Assembly: GCA_015179045.1 (NCBI GenBank)
Contig: WHUZ01000005.1
Span: 1,984,001-2,048,000, forward strand
From: Kalaharituber pfeilii
Lineage: Eukaryota; Ascomycota; Pezizomycetes; Pezizales; Pezizaceae
DNA: 64,000 nucleotides
Direction: 5' to 3'
The notes beneath the pieces are model-generated. The model worked only from the letters and a program-made list of their open reading frames with translations. It was not told where the DNA came from and ran no database searches. Numbering within the stretch: the stretch's first letter is position 1; every line of letters starts with the position of its first letter. Both the position numbers and the translations under genes were made by a program. Below, piece by piece: positions 1 to 12,800 of this stretch.

Positions 1-81
1 GAGGTTTCTCGAAAATGGAACCAACTTCGAATCAAAAAGGTGTTCAAAGGAGGCAAAAGCTTTGTGGAATACAAAATGTAA
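1..81 (+). CDS. Possible 3' end of a gene entering from the left edge (partial)
   Basis: Frame 1 is open from the first base and ends at TAA 79-81, giving 26 codons with a protein-like, Lys-rich tail (KWNQLRIKKVFKGGKSF near the end). An open run this short is not significant by itself, no domain can be recognised and the upstream part is missing. It could be the last exon of a neighbouring gene or chance. No function is proposed. Confidence 0.25.
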   Translation, partial: EVSRKWNQLRIKKVFKGGKSFVEYKM

Positions 82-3000
82 GGCCTAATCTGGTAAAGTC
101 GTCCTTGAGCCGGAGAGTGAGTTTGGAGGTCCTGCCGAATGGCCCGCGCAGCCCTCGTCGAGGAAAATAGGATCCCGAACAGACGTCGTCGACCGCCACC
201 CCCTCCACCTCCCAACCACTGAAGCGGTATCGTAAGATATAGGTTGCCTAAGGCCGATAACCACCTATTTGTAGTCCTCGCTTGATCATCAAAAATCACC
301 GCTTTGTAGATATTGGGTCCATGTATGCCGATCCTATTCCCCCAAAAAGCTGCCGCTGTTATTCTTTTCCGGTTCCCTGATACCTAGTATGTGTGATGGC
401 ACAATTCCTTCTCACGTTTCACCGTCGTAGCTTTAGGTATTGGATGTCCAGTCACCCCCCCACAAACACCAGCTTGATCGTCAACCAAGGTCGAGCGCCG
501 AAAGGCTGGAGTTCTAACAAAAAGAAAAAACCAAATGTCGAAGTCGATGGTCCGCGACAAACTGTTCACTTAAACCACTGGTGAGATTGGCACATGGAAG
601 CTTTAGCACCCTCCCTGCGTTCGCAAAATAAAATGCTCGAATTACTCGGTGCTAGAAATCGGAACTAATTATTTAGAAGTAGTTGCGCCTTAGTGGGTTC
701 CTAGAGGAATAGATTAAGGCGGGGAAGCGCTACACAGAACCACTATGCAGCCGCCAAATCCGTTGGGCCTTGTTAATGTTATCGTCCAATATTTGGATAA
801 CCCTTGCGTTCCCAAACCACCATGAAGGTTAGTGTCCGATGTTTTCGTCCAGTGGGTGTCTAGGAACTTGTTTGGATGATGAAATGAAAAATATCTGGAT
901 ATCTTGGTGGTGAAGGGGACTAGTGGTGATAGCTGAGAAATGAAAGGAATGATAGGTAATCAATGCCAGTAATTAAGATCGTCCACTGAATGCAAGGTAA
1001 GAAAGTAATTGTAAGCCTGCAGAACCAACTCTCTGGTATAACCGTACAATCAATTAAGCCGTAGCCGCTTCAATGGCCCTGTCGGTTCCGTCTTGTAATA
1101 GGAGCTAGCTTCCACTACTGTACTCCACTTCTTGAGTTCTGCAACTGACCAAAGGAAGTAAAGCCTGGAAAGGGGTCTCACGGCTCTGTTGCGGTTCGGT
1201 ACGCCAGTGAGATTATATATCAAGCTTGAGCTAATGGCTCAAGACCATAAATATTCGGACTTCGTAGTTCACAAACAGTAATACTAAAAAAAAAATGTGG
1301 GTAAGAGTTGCGCGAGACAACATTGAATTACGAAACACTGGCACGAGTGTGATGCCTTACTTTAATGTATTGCTCTTTACAGTCAATGATACAGGATTCT
1401 GCTCTAGGCATATCTTCGCTGGCCAGGTGCGCGCGATGCAAGAGTAATTGTGGAGCCATAAAGGAGATTAATTTCGAAACTAATGTTCAATTCCTGGAGG
1501 GGAGGGTTGAGATAGAATTCTGGAGTACCGTGCTGCAGTACGCCATTGCTGGATTAACCGGGGGGCCTCCGACGCCCCCGCATACACCTATAGTACACGG
1601 ACTGGATGGATTAACGGTATATTGCGTGCAAGCTGTATTGTTCAGTAACAAATGGAGAACGGACCCCACAGCCTTGCACAGTGCATGTACTTTGGACTCC
1701 AGTGTGCTTTATCTGCTCTGCGCAGACAAGGGTTGCAGAGCATGGACATGGTTTGAAAAACTGCGATGAACAAATGTTGGTTCCTTGAGGTACTGTACAT
1801 CAAAGTTGTGCATAGAGGTAAACTACTTGGCCTACAACAGTAAAGTTGGAAAAACGACAAGAGAAACACATTGCAACTGTGAATACTTGAACTGAAGCAT
1901 TTTTCAGAGGCATCGAGGTCTGCAATGTGCCAATGAAATAAGTTGGATAGTCAGCAATGGCCCCTTATCCCTTACTTTCCCTCATTTTCCTTACTTGGCT
2001 TATATCTCCGCACAGCAATTATCATAAAGTCCCCGCCTCTTGTAATATCTCGCCGAGAAAAAACTACTTGCGTAAATGGACCGTCAGCTGCCCTACCTTT
2101 AAGCTTTCTGCTCAGTGCGCCGCCAGACAAGCGCTCCACAGTACTACCATCACAAGTAGCCGAGATTCTCTCATTCATCAATGCTTGGAACACGCATACA
2201 GTATTCTAACTCGTGGCTTGCGCCCTTTCTCGTCGCCTACTAGGAAGGGAATGAATTAGGTTAGTTAGGATGGTTCAAGTAAGCTCGGCATGCAGCTAAG
2301 GCTTCTGGTAGCTTGTGGAGGACAAGGTTAGAACTTCAAGAGGAAGACGAAGAGTAGGGGGGCAGGGGCAAAGGATAGGACAAGTGACAGGGGTAAGGTG
2401 GGACACATGAAGTTGGTGAGCTTGAGAAGAGGCGAAGGAGAGGGAACACTAGTTACCTATGTCATGGTTGCAGGGGGGGTGTCAAAAGGCTTAACTACGT
2501 TCACCTTTTGAGGATTCTTGAATGTTCATGTGAGAAAAGGTAATACTGTACCACTTCAGTCGGAGATGAACTCGGACACTGCGCATGTACTCGAGTACAT
2601 GCTTGAGCTGGAGAGGGTAATTTAGAGCATGGCTGTGATTCAGTCCGATCTCTTGGCTTTCTAGCTGAGTGCTAGTGGAATGCCAAGAATACCTGAGCAA
2701 GGAGAACGATTGGAAGATAAACTTGGGACGTATGCCTAGGTTGGATATGTCAGCAAGCCAGCGCTGAAGACTTGCATAGGTACAGTCGGACCTTGCAATA
2801 ATGAACACGTAAAATTTAGCCCTTTGTCTTCACAACAGCAAAGCTTTCAGTATAGAAAATTGTGACAAATTGGTCATATAGTCTTGGCAGCTGAGTTTGG
2901 AACTTTCAATACTAATTAACATCTGTCTTGACTTACTAGTAATGGCAATAGCCACATTAAGAAATCAGTTTGAATGGGACAATGGTGAATATAGAAGTGT

Positions 3001-3325
3001 AAGAAGCGGCGGTAGTGGGAAAAAAATATAAATTAAAAGTAAATCAGGAGTAGATCGAGATCTGTCACCAGGATGCTAACGAGCATTCATAGCAACAACT
3101 TACCCAGAAGCCAGACATTCACAACTTGGTTTAAACCAACTCTAGGACTTTTAGTGACATAGTTGCTGTCTGCTGCGGTGCGCAAGAATAACTGGTGCAC
3201 GGGAGGTAAGAAATAGCAGGGGGGTTTCCACGGATTTCATCAGCCACTTTTCATTACTGCAAGAACAATGATAAAAATAACTTCCTAGAGTTTTTTTTTT
3301 TTGTCATTACACTATTTGGTGCGAT
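82..3325. other. Intergenic, nothing assignable
   Basis: No gene, TIR element or poly(A)-tailed insertion is recognised. A 134-codon ATG frame at 1365-1769 has no recognisable motif and is about as long as chance predicts in 64 kb read in six frames. Confidence 0.5.
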
Positions 3326-3428
3326 TTCAATATAGCAAGGTCAAATTGTACGGGAATGGAAATCCAAGAGCAGTGTACAGTTTTCATAGCAAGGTTTTCA
3401 CTATAGCAGGGTTCATTATAGCAAGGAC
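3326..3428. repeat. Fragment of the TATAGCAAGG TIR family
   Basis: The segment carries four spaced ATAGCAAGG/ATAGCAGGG motifs. It aligns by eye with the right end of the complete element at 56226-56962: tatagcaagg, then an A/T-rich spacer with gggaatgga, then catagcaagg. Only one end is present, so this is a broken relic. Confidence 0.45.
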
Positions 3429-4376
3429 TGCATGCTTGATGCCAAGCAAGTTCATGAAAATTAATTCTGGGGAATAACGAGCTCAAATTGGTAACGCTTC
3501 TTCCTCCGTACGGGAAGACAGCTTAATTGGAGGCTGAATCAGCTTTCCACTGGACTGTAACTGGTGCACGAGAACAACCGTTTGGATAAATCGTCACAGC
3601 TACCCAGGGTTTCCATGTTACCCAAATGTGGTATGCATCCCTTTCTATGACACCGTGCGCATGCAGCCGATGTACTAACGGCGATATAGGTACTATTCGC
3701 ATTTGTCAGCTCACTCCCCCAAAGCAGTTGACATTTACGTCTATGTTTCAACAGGCGACGTATCGAGCTTGCAATTGGTTTCAAGCTTTGTGCCTTAGGA
3801 AGACCCTTGTTCCCTGCACTATGCATAGTAGCAATATTCTGTACCTCTGAAACACCAAAGACGTTCATCTGAAGCCTTGAAGCTTCCTTCTTCCTCTCAT
3901 TTCTAAACTTCCATGAACCTTGTTTAGTATCGAGGTCGTGAGACATGCAGCTTAGCAGGCCACCTTGCACCAGCTTCCTCTGAAAAAAATCAAAGTAGCA
4001 TAAAAAAATATGAAAAGGTAGTAGACCCCACAAATAAAGATCAGAGATTTAAATCTTTTCTGAGAATTCAAATAGGAGCATTTTTGGTTGAGATGCTGCG
4101 TTTCTTGCTAGGGGTCCGCTCGGCACGACGCTATCCCACGAAGTCCATTTCGCTTGAGAGTGCACCTATAAAAGGCACCTTGTGCAAGTTCGAACTAAAA
4201 GCGTCTATAATATGGGGCTGATAGGGTGGCTTACTGTTCTGGTAGACCATCATGTGACGGGCTGTTCTTTTTGGTAGTGCAAATATGGTATTAAAGACCA
4301 TTGGCCAGAGGCTGTAGAGCTTCCCACGTGCCGAGAAACCAGGGTGTCGACCCTTGTAAGCTCTAGAGTGCCAAAA
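3429..4376. other. Intergenic; open frame of doubtful value
   Basis: A 164-codon open frame lies on the minus strand at 3539-4033. It does not begin with ATG, has no recognisable motif, and its length is near what chance gives in this window. Around 4295-4370 partial copies of the GTAGAGCTTCCC end of the neighbouring TIR element occur. Confidence 0.4.
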
Positions 4377-4750
4377 GACCTTTCGCGTAAGCCCTGGAGC
4401 TTCAGATTTGCAAGCGACGCCAGGAAAAGGGGGAGGTACTGGTTACTGATGATGGGCTCAACTTTGCACCTGTAATTTCAGCTCCAACAGAAGCAGCTAC
4501 ACACCCAGTTTCCTGCTCCAAACCCAGAAGTTGGTTATTTGGGCTTCTGGAATTCTCATGATATCTTCTACTTTGCTATAGCTATCGTGGCTGCTGAGAT
4601 ATTTGAGGTTAAAATTGTAGAGCTTTAATCGGGGGGGTGAAGCTTTCGCTGGGGCTTCACAAAGCTCCAGAGCTTCCGCTGCGCCACACTTCATTAACTA
4701 GCAGGGGTACAGCAGGGGCCGGGAAGCTCTAGAGCAGCTTGCGAAAGGTC
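4377..4750. mobile_element. MITE with GACCTTTCGC inverted ends
   Basis: GACCTTTCGCGTAAGCCC (4377-4394) is mirrored by GGGAAGCTCTAGAGCAGCTT plus GCGAAAGGTC ending at 4750, giving imperfect terminal inverted repeats of about 28 bp around 374 bp. Extra copies of the AGAGCTTCCC end lie just to the left. The inside has no convincing coding sequence, so this looks like a non-autonomous DNA element. A clear target duplication was not found. Confidence 0.45.
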
Positions 4751-6274
4751 TCTATTGAGTAAGGAGTTTGGGTTGACAAATGCATACTTTACGTCCAGGG
4801 TGCTGCTTGCCATAGTTTATGAGTAGCACCACATGCTGAAGGGGATTTTGTATTTTTTGTGATTTCTGCATAAGTGAATACCAAGTCCAGGCTATCGCCC
4901 ATATTCCCATGTGCGCTTGAATTCCAACGGTGAAACTAAAGAATTGCTGGCACCTTCCATTCAAAGAAACCCAGATTTCCTTCCGCCAGCTTCCGGTAGG
5001 GTTGTCCTGCGCATTCGTGATCAGCGATTTACATATGGGATTGGGCTGCGCCATGAATGTCGCACAGAAATTAAAGATGGGGCAGTTGGTAAATATTAGG
5101 TAAATAGTTGCAGAAGATCACAAGATACTGTAGTTAGGGCAACAGTAATCTGAGGTACCTAGCTTGGAAGAGAAGAATCCTTGGGACTACTCCCGTGTAC
5201 CGGTCTTATGGTCATGGGTCATGATAGGCAAAGCCTAAAGATTATCGGAGACGAAGTGTTGTGGCACAGATGCCAGGAGGTGTGAAATTTGAGCCTTCTA
5301 ATTCTAGTTAGCACCAAAGCGTAGACGTGGAGAGAGCTGCAAACTCGTTACTTCTCAACTTAGAGTGCAGCCGATGCTTATATGATTAATAAGAGGGGAG
5401 AAGTGCCCTAAGTGGACGGTCCTCCAATATCATAAGTTCTGAATAGTCACTCAAGACATATGTCTCATTCGGGGAGCCAAAGGACGTAGAGACTTGACAC
5501 ATGCGCTGTGTTGACTCAAACAGCATGTACTCCTCTCGATATCCTGATATCGACATCGTTAAACCTTCCTTTTTAGAAGATAGTCAGCCGCTAGTCTAGT
5601 TAGTCTACCATCTCCGACCATAAGTTTACTGTAGACCTAGGGGCTTGGTATGAGACTACTGTAGACCCTACAGTCGCTTTACTGCGTTAGGAATGACTTT
5701 CACCCCGCTTACGCTAGTGGCTGGCGTGGCAACGGACAATGCACTGCATATGCACGCCAATTATAATGTTCTTCTCTAAATTACAGTAGCACTACAAGAT
5801 ACAGTATACTAGTACTAGCATTCAATGTTCCGGAGACATGATATACTTACGGCGAACGCATAGGAAGGAAAGTACAGAAAGTACAGAAAGACTTTTTTGC
5901 AGCGGTAGCACCCACAATATCCATGCATTAATTCGTAGCGCTAGACAAGTATGGACAAGTGATGATCACCAAGACATAGTCTGTGCACTAGTTTCAAGCC
6001 ACCTGCGGACACTACTAAGCTATTCCTGGAAATTTCTTTTTAAGTTATAAACCTTAATACTGCATATTTTTTGGCCAATCATGTATTATCTTGACATTAC
6101 TCTCCACCGTAATTGTGAACTGCGCAATGAAGTTACAGGGTTGCCATCTGGGCATGAGAGCAATAGAGTAGTAAGTATAGAGAGTTACTGATAGTAATAC
6201 TGCAATGCTCACTGGACACTCTACCTATGGTTCACCTACGATGAATATGGTAACCTGTCAGACTCTATGGCAGG
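4751..6274. other. Intergenic, short repeats only
   Basis: No gene is supported. Near 5625-5680 the motif CTGTAGACC recurs, and AAGTACAGAAAGTACAGAAAG is a short tandem repeat near 5870. No complete element can be delimited. Confidence 0.4.
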
Positions 6275-6351
6275 TCCACTCAGCACGCTGCTGAGTGGAG
6301 CATGCAAACATCTATTACATGTTAAGGTCCACTCAGGGAGTGCTGAGTGGA
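6275..6351. repeat. Pair of TCCACTCAG...CTGAGTGGA hairpins
   Basis: A near-perfect palindrome of 25 bp (TCCACTCAGCA, 3-nt loop, TGCTGAGTGGA; 6275-6299) is followed 28 bp later by a second hairpin with the same 9-bp arms (6328-6351). The four identical arms look like the inverted ends of a DNA transposon brought together by internal deletion, or two nested insertions. Confidence 0.5.
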
Positions 6352-6439
6352 GCGCATAACACTCATATGAAAGCAGCGCATGGTGGAATATGTGTGGCAT
6401 GTATGCATAAGATATAGGATGGTTGTATGAGATAGTTGC

Positions 6440-6530
6440 AGTGATGAGTTGCGTAGAGGACTAGGAGGCATTGCTAGTTAAGTTTCTTATTAACCTAGTG
6501 GACTGGCAATTCTCTGTGCTTGCCAAAAGT
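6440..6530. repeat. Copy 1 of a dispersed module of about 85 bp
   Basis: Contains AGAGGACTAG, then ATTGCTAGTTAAGT, then TTCTCTGTGCTTGCC. The same order of motifs occurs at 8748-8838 and 43990-44075, so this is one of three copies in the window. The parent element is unknown. Confidence 0.45.
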
Positions 6531-7740
6531 CCGTTATATTCAGATATACTATGACTATTTATATTGATAGAAGAGTAAGAGTAAACTACCCCGTCAAGAA
6601 TATGAAGCTATTCCTAATGTGTCTAAATTTTATTATGTCAGAATTATCTGAACAGTTGACCTGATGGAATCTATTGGATGGCTGATATAATGAATTTGGT
6701 ATCTTCAATACCTTGTACCCCTATGTCCTAAATATAAATACAAGGCCTCTATACATAATTTTTATTACAAGGATGGCAAGCAAAAAAAATATGTAAAGAC
6801 TCAGTTATTATACTTAGTATGGAGGATACTAATATTCTCCTAAGTTCTGAAATCACCCCCTTGGAAAAGAGCAGCTATTCTGGAATTAAAATATTCACAT
6901 ATACCGAATAGCATAAGCAAGCTGCTATCAATAAGGGCCATCTCAAAAGTAATAAAAATACTGAAATCAACGTGTGCTGAAATCATTGACAATATGGTTC
7001 TAAGAGCTTTACACATGCGTGCTACGTTAGCTATAAATCTTGAAGCTCTAAAAAGTGCAAATGAAAGTATCACTACTGGAGGTAGGATACTACTGTTTTT
7101 GTTTTCACTACTAGTGTAGTACTATTCTAGAGGCAATTCAGGAGGCAGTTCGAGAGGTATTGGGCAGGCTTCTCCGGAGGCTGTTCGAGAGGGCGTTACA
7201 GAAGCTTCCAGTAATGCTGATGGTGGGAATAATTATGTAGCATGATACTCATTTGCATATAGATTAATATTGATTAGTACTCAGAATATAATAGCAGTAA
7301 GAATAGCCCTCGAAACAGCCTCCAGAACAACCTCCAGAATGGCCTCCGAAACAACCTCCAGAATGGCCTTCGAAACAACCCCCAGAACAGCCTATCGAAT
7401 AGCCTCTGGGAATAGCCTCCGGAACAGCTTATAGAACAGCTCTCGGGATAGCCTTGGAAAAGCTCCAGACCAGCCGTTCCTAAGAGTAGTCTTGGAATCT
7501 TAAAACCTATCATGTTCATAATGTAAAGAATTCAAATTTATTACATCAGCTGTCCAATGAATTTTGAGGTCAGCTGTCCAGATACTTCTGACATAATAAA
7601 ATTTAAACACTACTACGAAATCTGGACTGGTCTTATGGACATCCACAACTGAGCATACGAAAATATGCTAGCTTATACCAAATATTGCATAGCGCATAAT
7701 ATGCATGATCCCCTGTCCAGATACTTATTTTTTCGGCTAG
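6520..7740. mobile_element. Degraded copy of TIR element B (about 1.2 kb)
   Basis: The right end (CTGTCCAGATACTTATTTTT then TCGGCTAG followed by TA at 7741) and the interior match the better preserved copy at 48465-49682: the TCTGACATAATAAAAT box, a GGAGGC minisatellite, and a block on the minus strand reading HVDFSIFI. The left TIR is too mutated to place exactly, so the start is approximate. No transposase is recognisable. Confidence 0.5.
7300..7490. repeat. Minisatellite of about 12-bp units in element B
   Basis: Repeated units of the type GAACAGCCTCCAGAACAACC (minus strand GGAGGCTGTTCC-like). On the minus strand one frame gives a four-residue periodicity of the RLFW/RPFW type. The same minisatellite is in the second copy of the element. 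Confidence 0.6.
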
Positions 7741-8362
7741 TATGCCAGTGATCCATATGGCGGATTTGCAAATGCATAAGTATACAATAAAACAATTACT
7801 AGTTCGGTGAATTGTATTTATATATTTGAAGCTAAAGAAATAGAGACGATCAAACAATTCGTACTAGTAGGTATTTGCCTAGCGCAAAAAATGCATAGGT
7901 ATTGTGGGTGTTACTGTACCAGTGCAAAAAATCTCTCTGCACTTTCCTCCCTATGCGTTGCCGTAAAAGGGCAGTTCAGCTTCAATTGTAAATGGACACA
8001 CCCAAAACAAAAATCCAAGTGTCCCCAACGTGAGACATAAAACTGTCGGAATGTGCCGGGCCGCAGCAGTGCATATTCTACTATTGCCGAAATGCGGTTT
8101 GAAGCGAGGTTAGAATGTGGAAAGCAGTCCGCAATTTGGAGTTAAACTACAATTGGGTAAAGGCCAGAGATAGTTCATCAAAATGCAAAAAAACCGAATC
8201 GTTTGGAGGATGAGAGTAAGCGGAGTCGGCCTATTTAATTATGAGGCTTGCAGAATTTGTTGATGGGGAACTTTAACTATAGGATGCTTTGGATATCTAT
8301 TTACTAGTTCCAGAAGGAAAAGCGGGGGCTTAGAAATTTGGGTTAAAGCACTTGATAAAGTA
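7741..8362. other. Intergenic with one tiny TIR hairpin
   Basis: At 7799-7867 CTAGTTCGGTGAATTGT is mirrored by ACAATTCGTACTAG, TA-flanked on both sides, giving a possible 69-bp miniature element. Nothing else is supported. Confidence 0.35.
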
Positions 8363-8994
8363 CAGTACCTAGGCAAAATTGTACCTACGCCACCCCCCTC
8401 ACTATGCAATAATAGGAAAAGCGCATATGCACTGCATTGACCTCCATGATGCAATAGGAAAGTATGGAGTACTACTAGTAGTAGATCACGCCCTCATAAC
8501 CAGAATACTATGATCAAGTAAAAAACATCAAACTTAACTCCAATACATATACAAACTTCTAGGTAAATATTTAAGCTGCAACATGGAATAATCCACGACG
8601 GCCAGGGGTGGGGGCACACTCATAGGCGAAGTTGCCCCTCAAGCGGGGATACTGTTACGGGTTCACCGCAACCATAGGGCGGGCGTTCAGTGGATGCAAG
8701 CGATATGCGACTCAGCCTGAACGGCGTCGCAGTCGCATAAGTAAGTGCTATCATATGAGCTACCCAGAGGACTAGCGAGTATCGATAAGTCAAGTGTCTT
8801 TTTGACCTGGCAGACGGTAACTCTCTGCGTTTACGAGATCCATTACATTATACTTGTCCAGTATCATATGAATACTCTTGATAAGGCAAAGGCGATCTCT
8901 TTCTGGTGCATATACAGAGGTCAATGCAGTGCATATGCGCTTTTCCTATTATTGCATAGTGCGGGGGGCGGCGTACAATTTTGTCTAGGTACTG
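8363..8994. mobile_element. TA-flanked TIR element with arms of about 80 bp
   Basis: Left arm 8363-8445 begins CAGTACCTAGGCAAAATTGT; right arm 8917-8994 ends with the reverse complement (ACAATTTTGTCTAGGTACTG). Both ends abut TA (8361-8362 and 8995-8996). The arms also share the GCGCATATGCACTGCATTGA block. The interior of about 470 bp carries the dispersed 85-bp module but no transposase. A non-autonomous pogo/Tc1-type element is the simplest reading; the arms are diverged, so it is old. Confidence 0.65.
8748..8838. repeat. Copy 2 of the dispersed module of about 85 bp
   Basis: GAGCTACCCAGAGGACTAGC, then GATAAGTCAAGTGTC, then CTCTCTGCGTTTACG. It matches 6440-6530 and 43990-44075 in order and spacing and lies inside the TIR element 8363-8994. 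Confidence 0.45.
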
Positions 8995-9807
8995 TAGAGT
9001 ACTACCTTACTGGAGTTCATATGATTCGCAATTATCTAAATCAACAGTATTTATTCAATCCTCGCTGACGGACTGGGTATTGGCCATATTCCGGGAGTAC
9101 ACAATACAAGTTGGTTAGGGTTGACTACTTGGCGATTCAAATTTTGGTAATGTCACTGCATCCTTGTCACTGGTGCTACTTACACTCGAACATTTCGCGT
9201 CTTATTTCTGCTCGAGGCTCCGACGACCGTTTGATGTTTTGTTTAAAGCACTGGCTTCTCTGTTATGTCTTGAGTATAGTAGGGTGCTAAACGATTTCGG
9301 CTCCAAAATCTAAGGTTGAATTCCCCTACCAAAGTCTTGGGGTTCCGACATAGCCCCCATCCACCACATCATGCAGCATGACACAAAGCTCAAGCAAGGA
9401 TCTCAACAGAGGTATATCATACACGTTTGGGCACGTTTGGATCAAAGTGGCCTGGGTAAAACTCGGGATGGGAACGCGGGTAGTTGGCGGGAAAGACGCA
9501 TGCACATCTAATAGGGAGCAAGATCCAATTATATCCGTTGCAACTAGTATACATTCAAAATTCAAGGCTGGTAAAAACAAATGCAAAAGAATATGAGCAG
9601 ATTAGCTATGCCCTAGCCAGGTGTTATAACGTATATAAACCAAAGTGATCCTCGTAATTAACCGACTGCAAAATGACATTTCTCAACACAAGGATTATGA
9701 TCTTTCGTGCACGTGAATCAGTGATCAATGGTTGCAATGTTTAACTGATCCATGGACGCGAATCGTCATTCCAAATCTTGAAGGATGGAGCGTGGAGCAT
9801 TGATGGA
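8995..9807. other. Intergenic, nothing assignable
   Basis: Open frames of up to 86 codons on both strands near 9326-9596 show no recognisable motif. Confidence 0.4.
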
Positions 9808-9892
9808 AGATTTATTTATTTTATTATTTATTATTTTTATATCACATATCCCGCTTGTCGCTATTCGCTATGGCAATGTAGGTTGATGGATG
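9808..9892 (-). mobile_element. Family 1 hairpin retroposon
   Basis: Minus-strand copy with an A/T-rich tail (TTTATTTATTTTATTATT on the plus strand), then ATATCACATATCCCGC and CGCTATGGCAATG. It is flanked by the direct repeat TTGATGGA (9800-9807 and 9893-9900), a target-site duplication. The tail has picked up substitutions, so the copy is old. Confidence 0.6.
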
Positions 9893-12800
9893 TCAATCTA
9901 TCATATATGGCTCTGGTGAGGACATTATAATGTAGCGGTATGCAACGTCAAAGATGGCGACTAAATATCTGAAAATGTGCTGCCTTGAGCTAAGGGTAAG
10001 CGAGGTTTTGAACATTCAGGATCAGATATCTGAGTGAAGCCTGTGTTAATGTCTGCCTCGTACCTTCGATTTCTCTTACAATGAGTTCAGTCTGCATCGC
10101 CGTCATGGTATTCGCTTGGACTGCGGTTAGGAGATCGTGACCACTTGCCTATATTATTTACCAGGTTGCATACGGTCATACAGGTGTCCACGTGAAATAG
10201 AAAACTAATGGAATCACGAAGACGTTTGGTTGCGACGGAATGTCTCATCCATATGTGACGTTACACACATAGGTTCGCCCGAGACAAGGCGGGATGGGCC
10301 ATTAGAACTTCAATCCTGCCATAGCAAAAAGCGGAGAGCGGGGTTATGTGATAAATATATATCGAAAACCACCTTCCCGATTATCGTTTGCAAGGTGCCA
10401 CTGTAGGAGCGAAGGTCATTCGATGTTTGCCACTGATTCCATCCATGTACATAGGGCGTTTAGCGTGCAACAATCTGTATATTTAGTGTGTAAAAGGAGA
10501 ATAAAATAAAAAAAAATAAAAAAAAATAAAAAAGGACGTTATGAAGGAAACAGCTAATAATTGCCGTAGCAGAGTAAATAAGTGGGGGGTTGTGTTTAAA
10601 TCTGTCTGGTTAGCCACTGTGTATACTTCGAAGCTGGAACGTGACGATGTATTGGTACGAAGCAGTGAAGTTGTACTCTGCTATATCACTCGAGTAGTCT
10701 CGGGTCGCATCGCTGGTAGTGGTAGATTTCGCTACTGACTGGTAAAACAAAAGCACCAGGAGCTCTTACAGCTTGAACAATTAATCTGACTGTCCTCTAA
10801 GACACTTGTCATCCCACATGCTTTGAGCATAAAGTGAACTGTCGCTTGTATATGCTTTATGCTTGATTGCGGAACGCCAGACCTTAACTAAGTACTCTAC
10901 AGCATAAACTGGGAATTCTGAGGTTAAATGTACATTGAATTTGTAGAAAGTTCGTGGTGGACTAAGAAACGGTTTATTTTCTCTGGAAGTGCCGTACCTA
11001 CTTGACGACTATGGATGGAAAATTGTTTTCGGAACTGCAATGCGATTCATCCTGTTAACATTCCCATTGTCATTTCACACTCATTTCTCGTGACCAGTGG
11101 TAAGGGTGTTGTTGCTTGTTGGAGATGTATTGCAGTGGGCTATCAATAAGGTACTCTAATTGAATTTTGGTGCAAAATAGTGGCATCTTTGCAATTGTGT
11201 TGTGTGTAGCTGGGACATTATGCGGGTGTGAATAGAACGAAGCTACGTATCTCAAGCTCTGCGAATAAATCCAATAGATATTACTTCAGTAGATACGGTT
11301 TGGCCTTCGTTAAGCAATTTTTATCTTTCTTTCTAGATATATACTTTAGTCACCATTGAGGAATGTGGGCAACCAGCTAATTGGAATTTGGAAATGGAAT
11401 CAGAATGTCCAAGCCGATACTAGTACAGTACGGGATTATAGAAACGCTAAACCTGCTTCTATTGCGACGACATGCACAAGGATCCCCTCTTTACCAAATA
11501 ATTATGACTCGATTCAAGGAACTCGCTTTGCCCCACAATTCATATGCTCTCAGCAATCGTGAATCCGGCACCACGCAGACGTCTTTCTTATTGTAGGCAA
11601 TCCAGTAACCTGATCACATGTAATGCTTGTCTGATACCTGCCAGCTTGACGTTTGGCCTTACGCCCTGTTTTCACTCAGAAGCACAGAAGGAAGTAAATT
11701 TGATGGTGCGCTATTGCGTCTAATTCGGGAAAGCAAACATTGACCACTCAAGCAACTCACAGAAAAACCCAATGGCCTAGCCTATGAACTCATTCGGTAC
11801 CACATGTTACGGTGATTCTGAAAAACGAAATTTTTGATGGAACGAGCATTGATAGCGACGCAGCTAATGCATTGAGCGCCATTCATGCTTATGCATGCCT
11901 GCATTGATGGTACGATGCAACCATACCACTGCAGAATATTGTGCTGGCGTTCCTATAGACCCCTAATATGATTGGATAGGCATATCTGTGCGGGACAGGC
12001 GCAGTTGCATCAAGGTACAATGTTGGCTGAGAGGGATTCGGGTTCGCCGAGTCGCTAAAAATTGTTGTACGAATTGCTTCTTGCGTAGATGTAGTTTATG
12101 TATTGCTTTAGGAAACTTGCACGTCAATTTATCATTTACCTGTACTGGTAGGCGCTTATATCACGTGATATAATACTCTGCAACTGTTGCAGATAGATTT
12201 CGACAAGGCCGTAAAACCTATTTGAGCAGTGGCGGCTGGAATCCTTATACTTTCAGCATCATAATTATTTATGTGGCTCAGCTAGAATTGCCATTACACA
12301 AGAGAGCATTCGAGAGAAATAAGCGGTAACTGCTTTCACGCGCCCGCTATTGGATACACATATTACCATGCTTTTTCTGTGAGCAAATTGACTTTTTAGG
12401 CGTCATGATACATTCTTCCGATATGACATTGCTGATAAACCAATTACAATACTAAATGTGGTTTAACAAGCAATCTCGTGTCGAAGAAGAGAAGCACATA
12501 GGCGCTGGTGATACTGGAGATCGTGACGCCCAAACCTAACTATAGGACACGCAGACGTACTGTACTTAATTCAGACTGAAACAGTTGGGAATGGTGCATT
12601 GGTGCCGGGGGGCTGTGTGCAGTTTAGTTATGGAGGTAGGCTGCGAACTTAACATGACAATCAAGTACACGTGTAGAGTATCACCACGGTAGTTTTTTGA
12701 GGATGATAACATAAGTGTCGGATAGGAATGTACTAGCCAATCTGTCATCCGTTGCACCAAAAGGTATATAGTCAAGGGTAGGATAGCAGAACTTCCTTGT

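Noticed and set aside
1365..1769. 134-codon ATG frame
   Set aside because: No domain, no intron signals, odd composition; compatible with chance.
3539..4033. 164-codon minus-strand frame
   Set aside because: No ATG start, no motif, and a length expected about once or twice by chance in 64 kb read in six frames.
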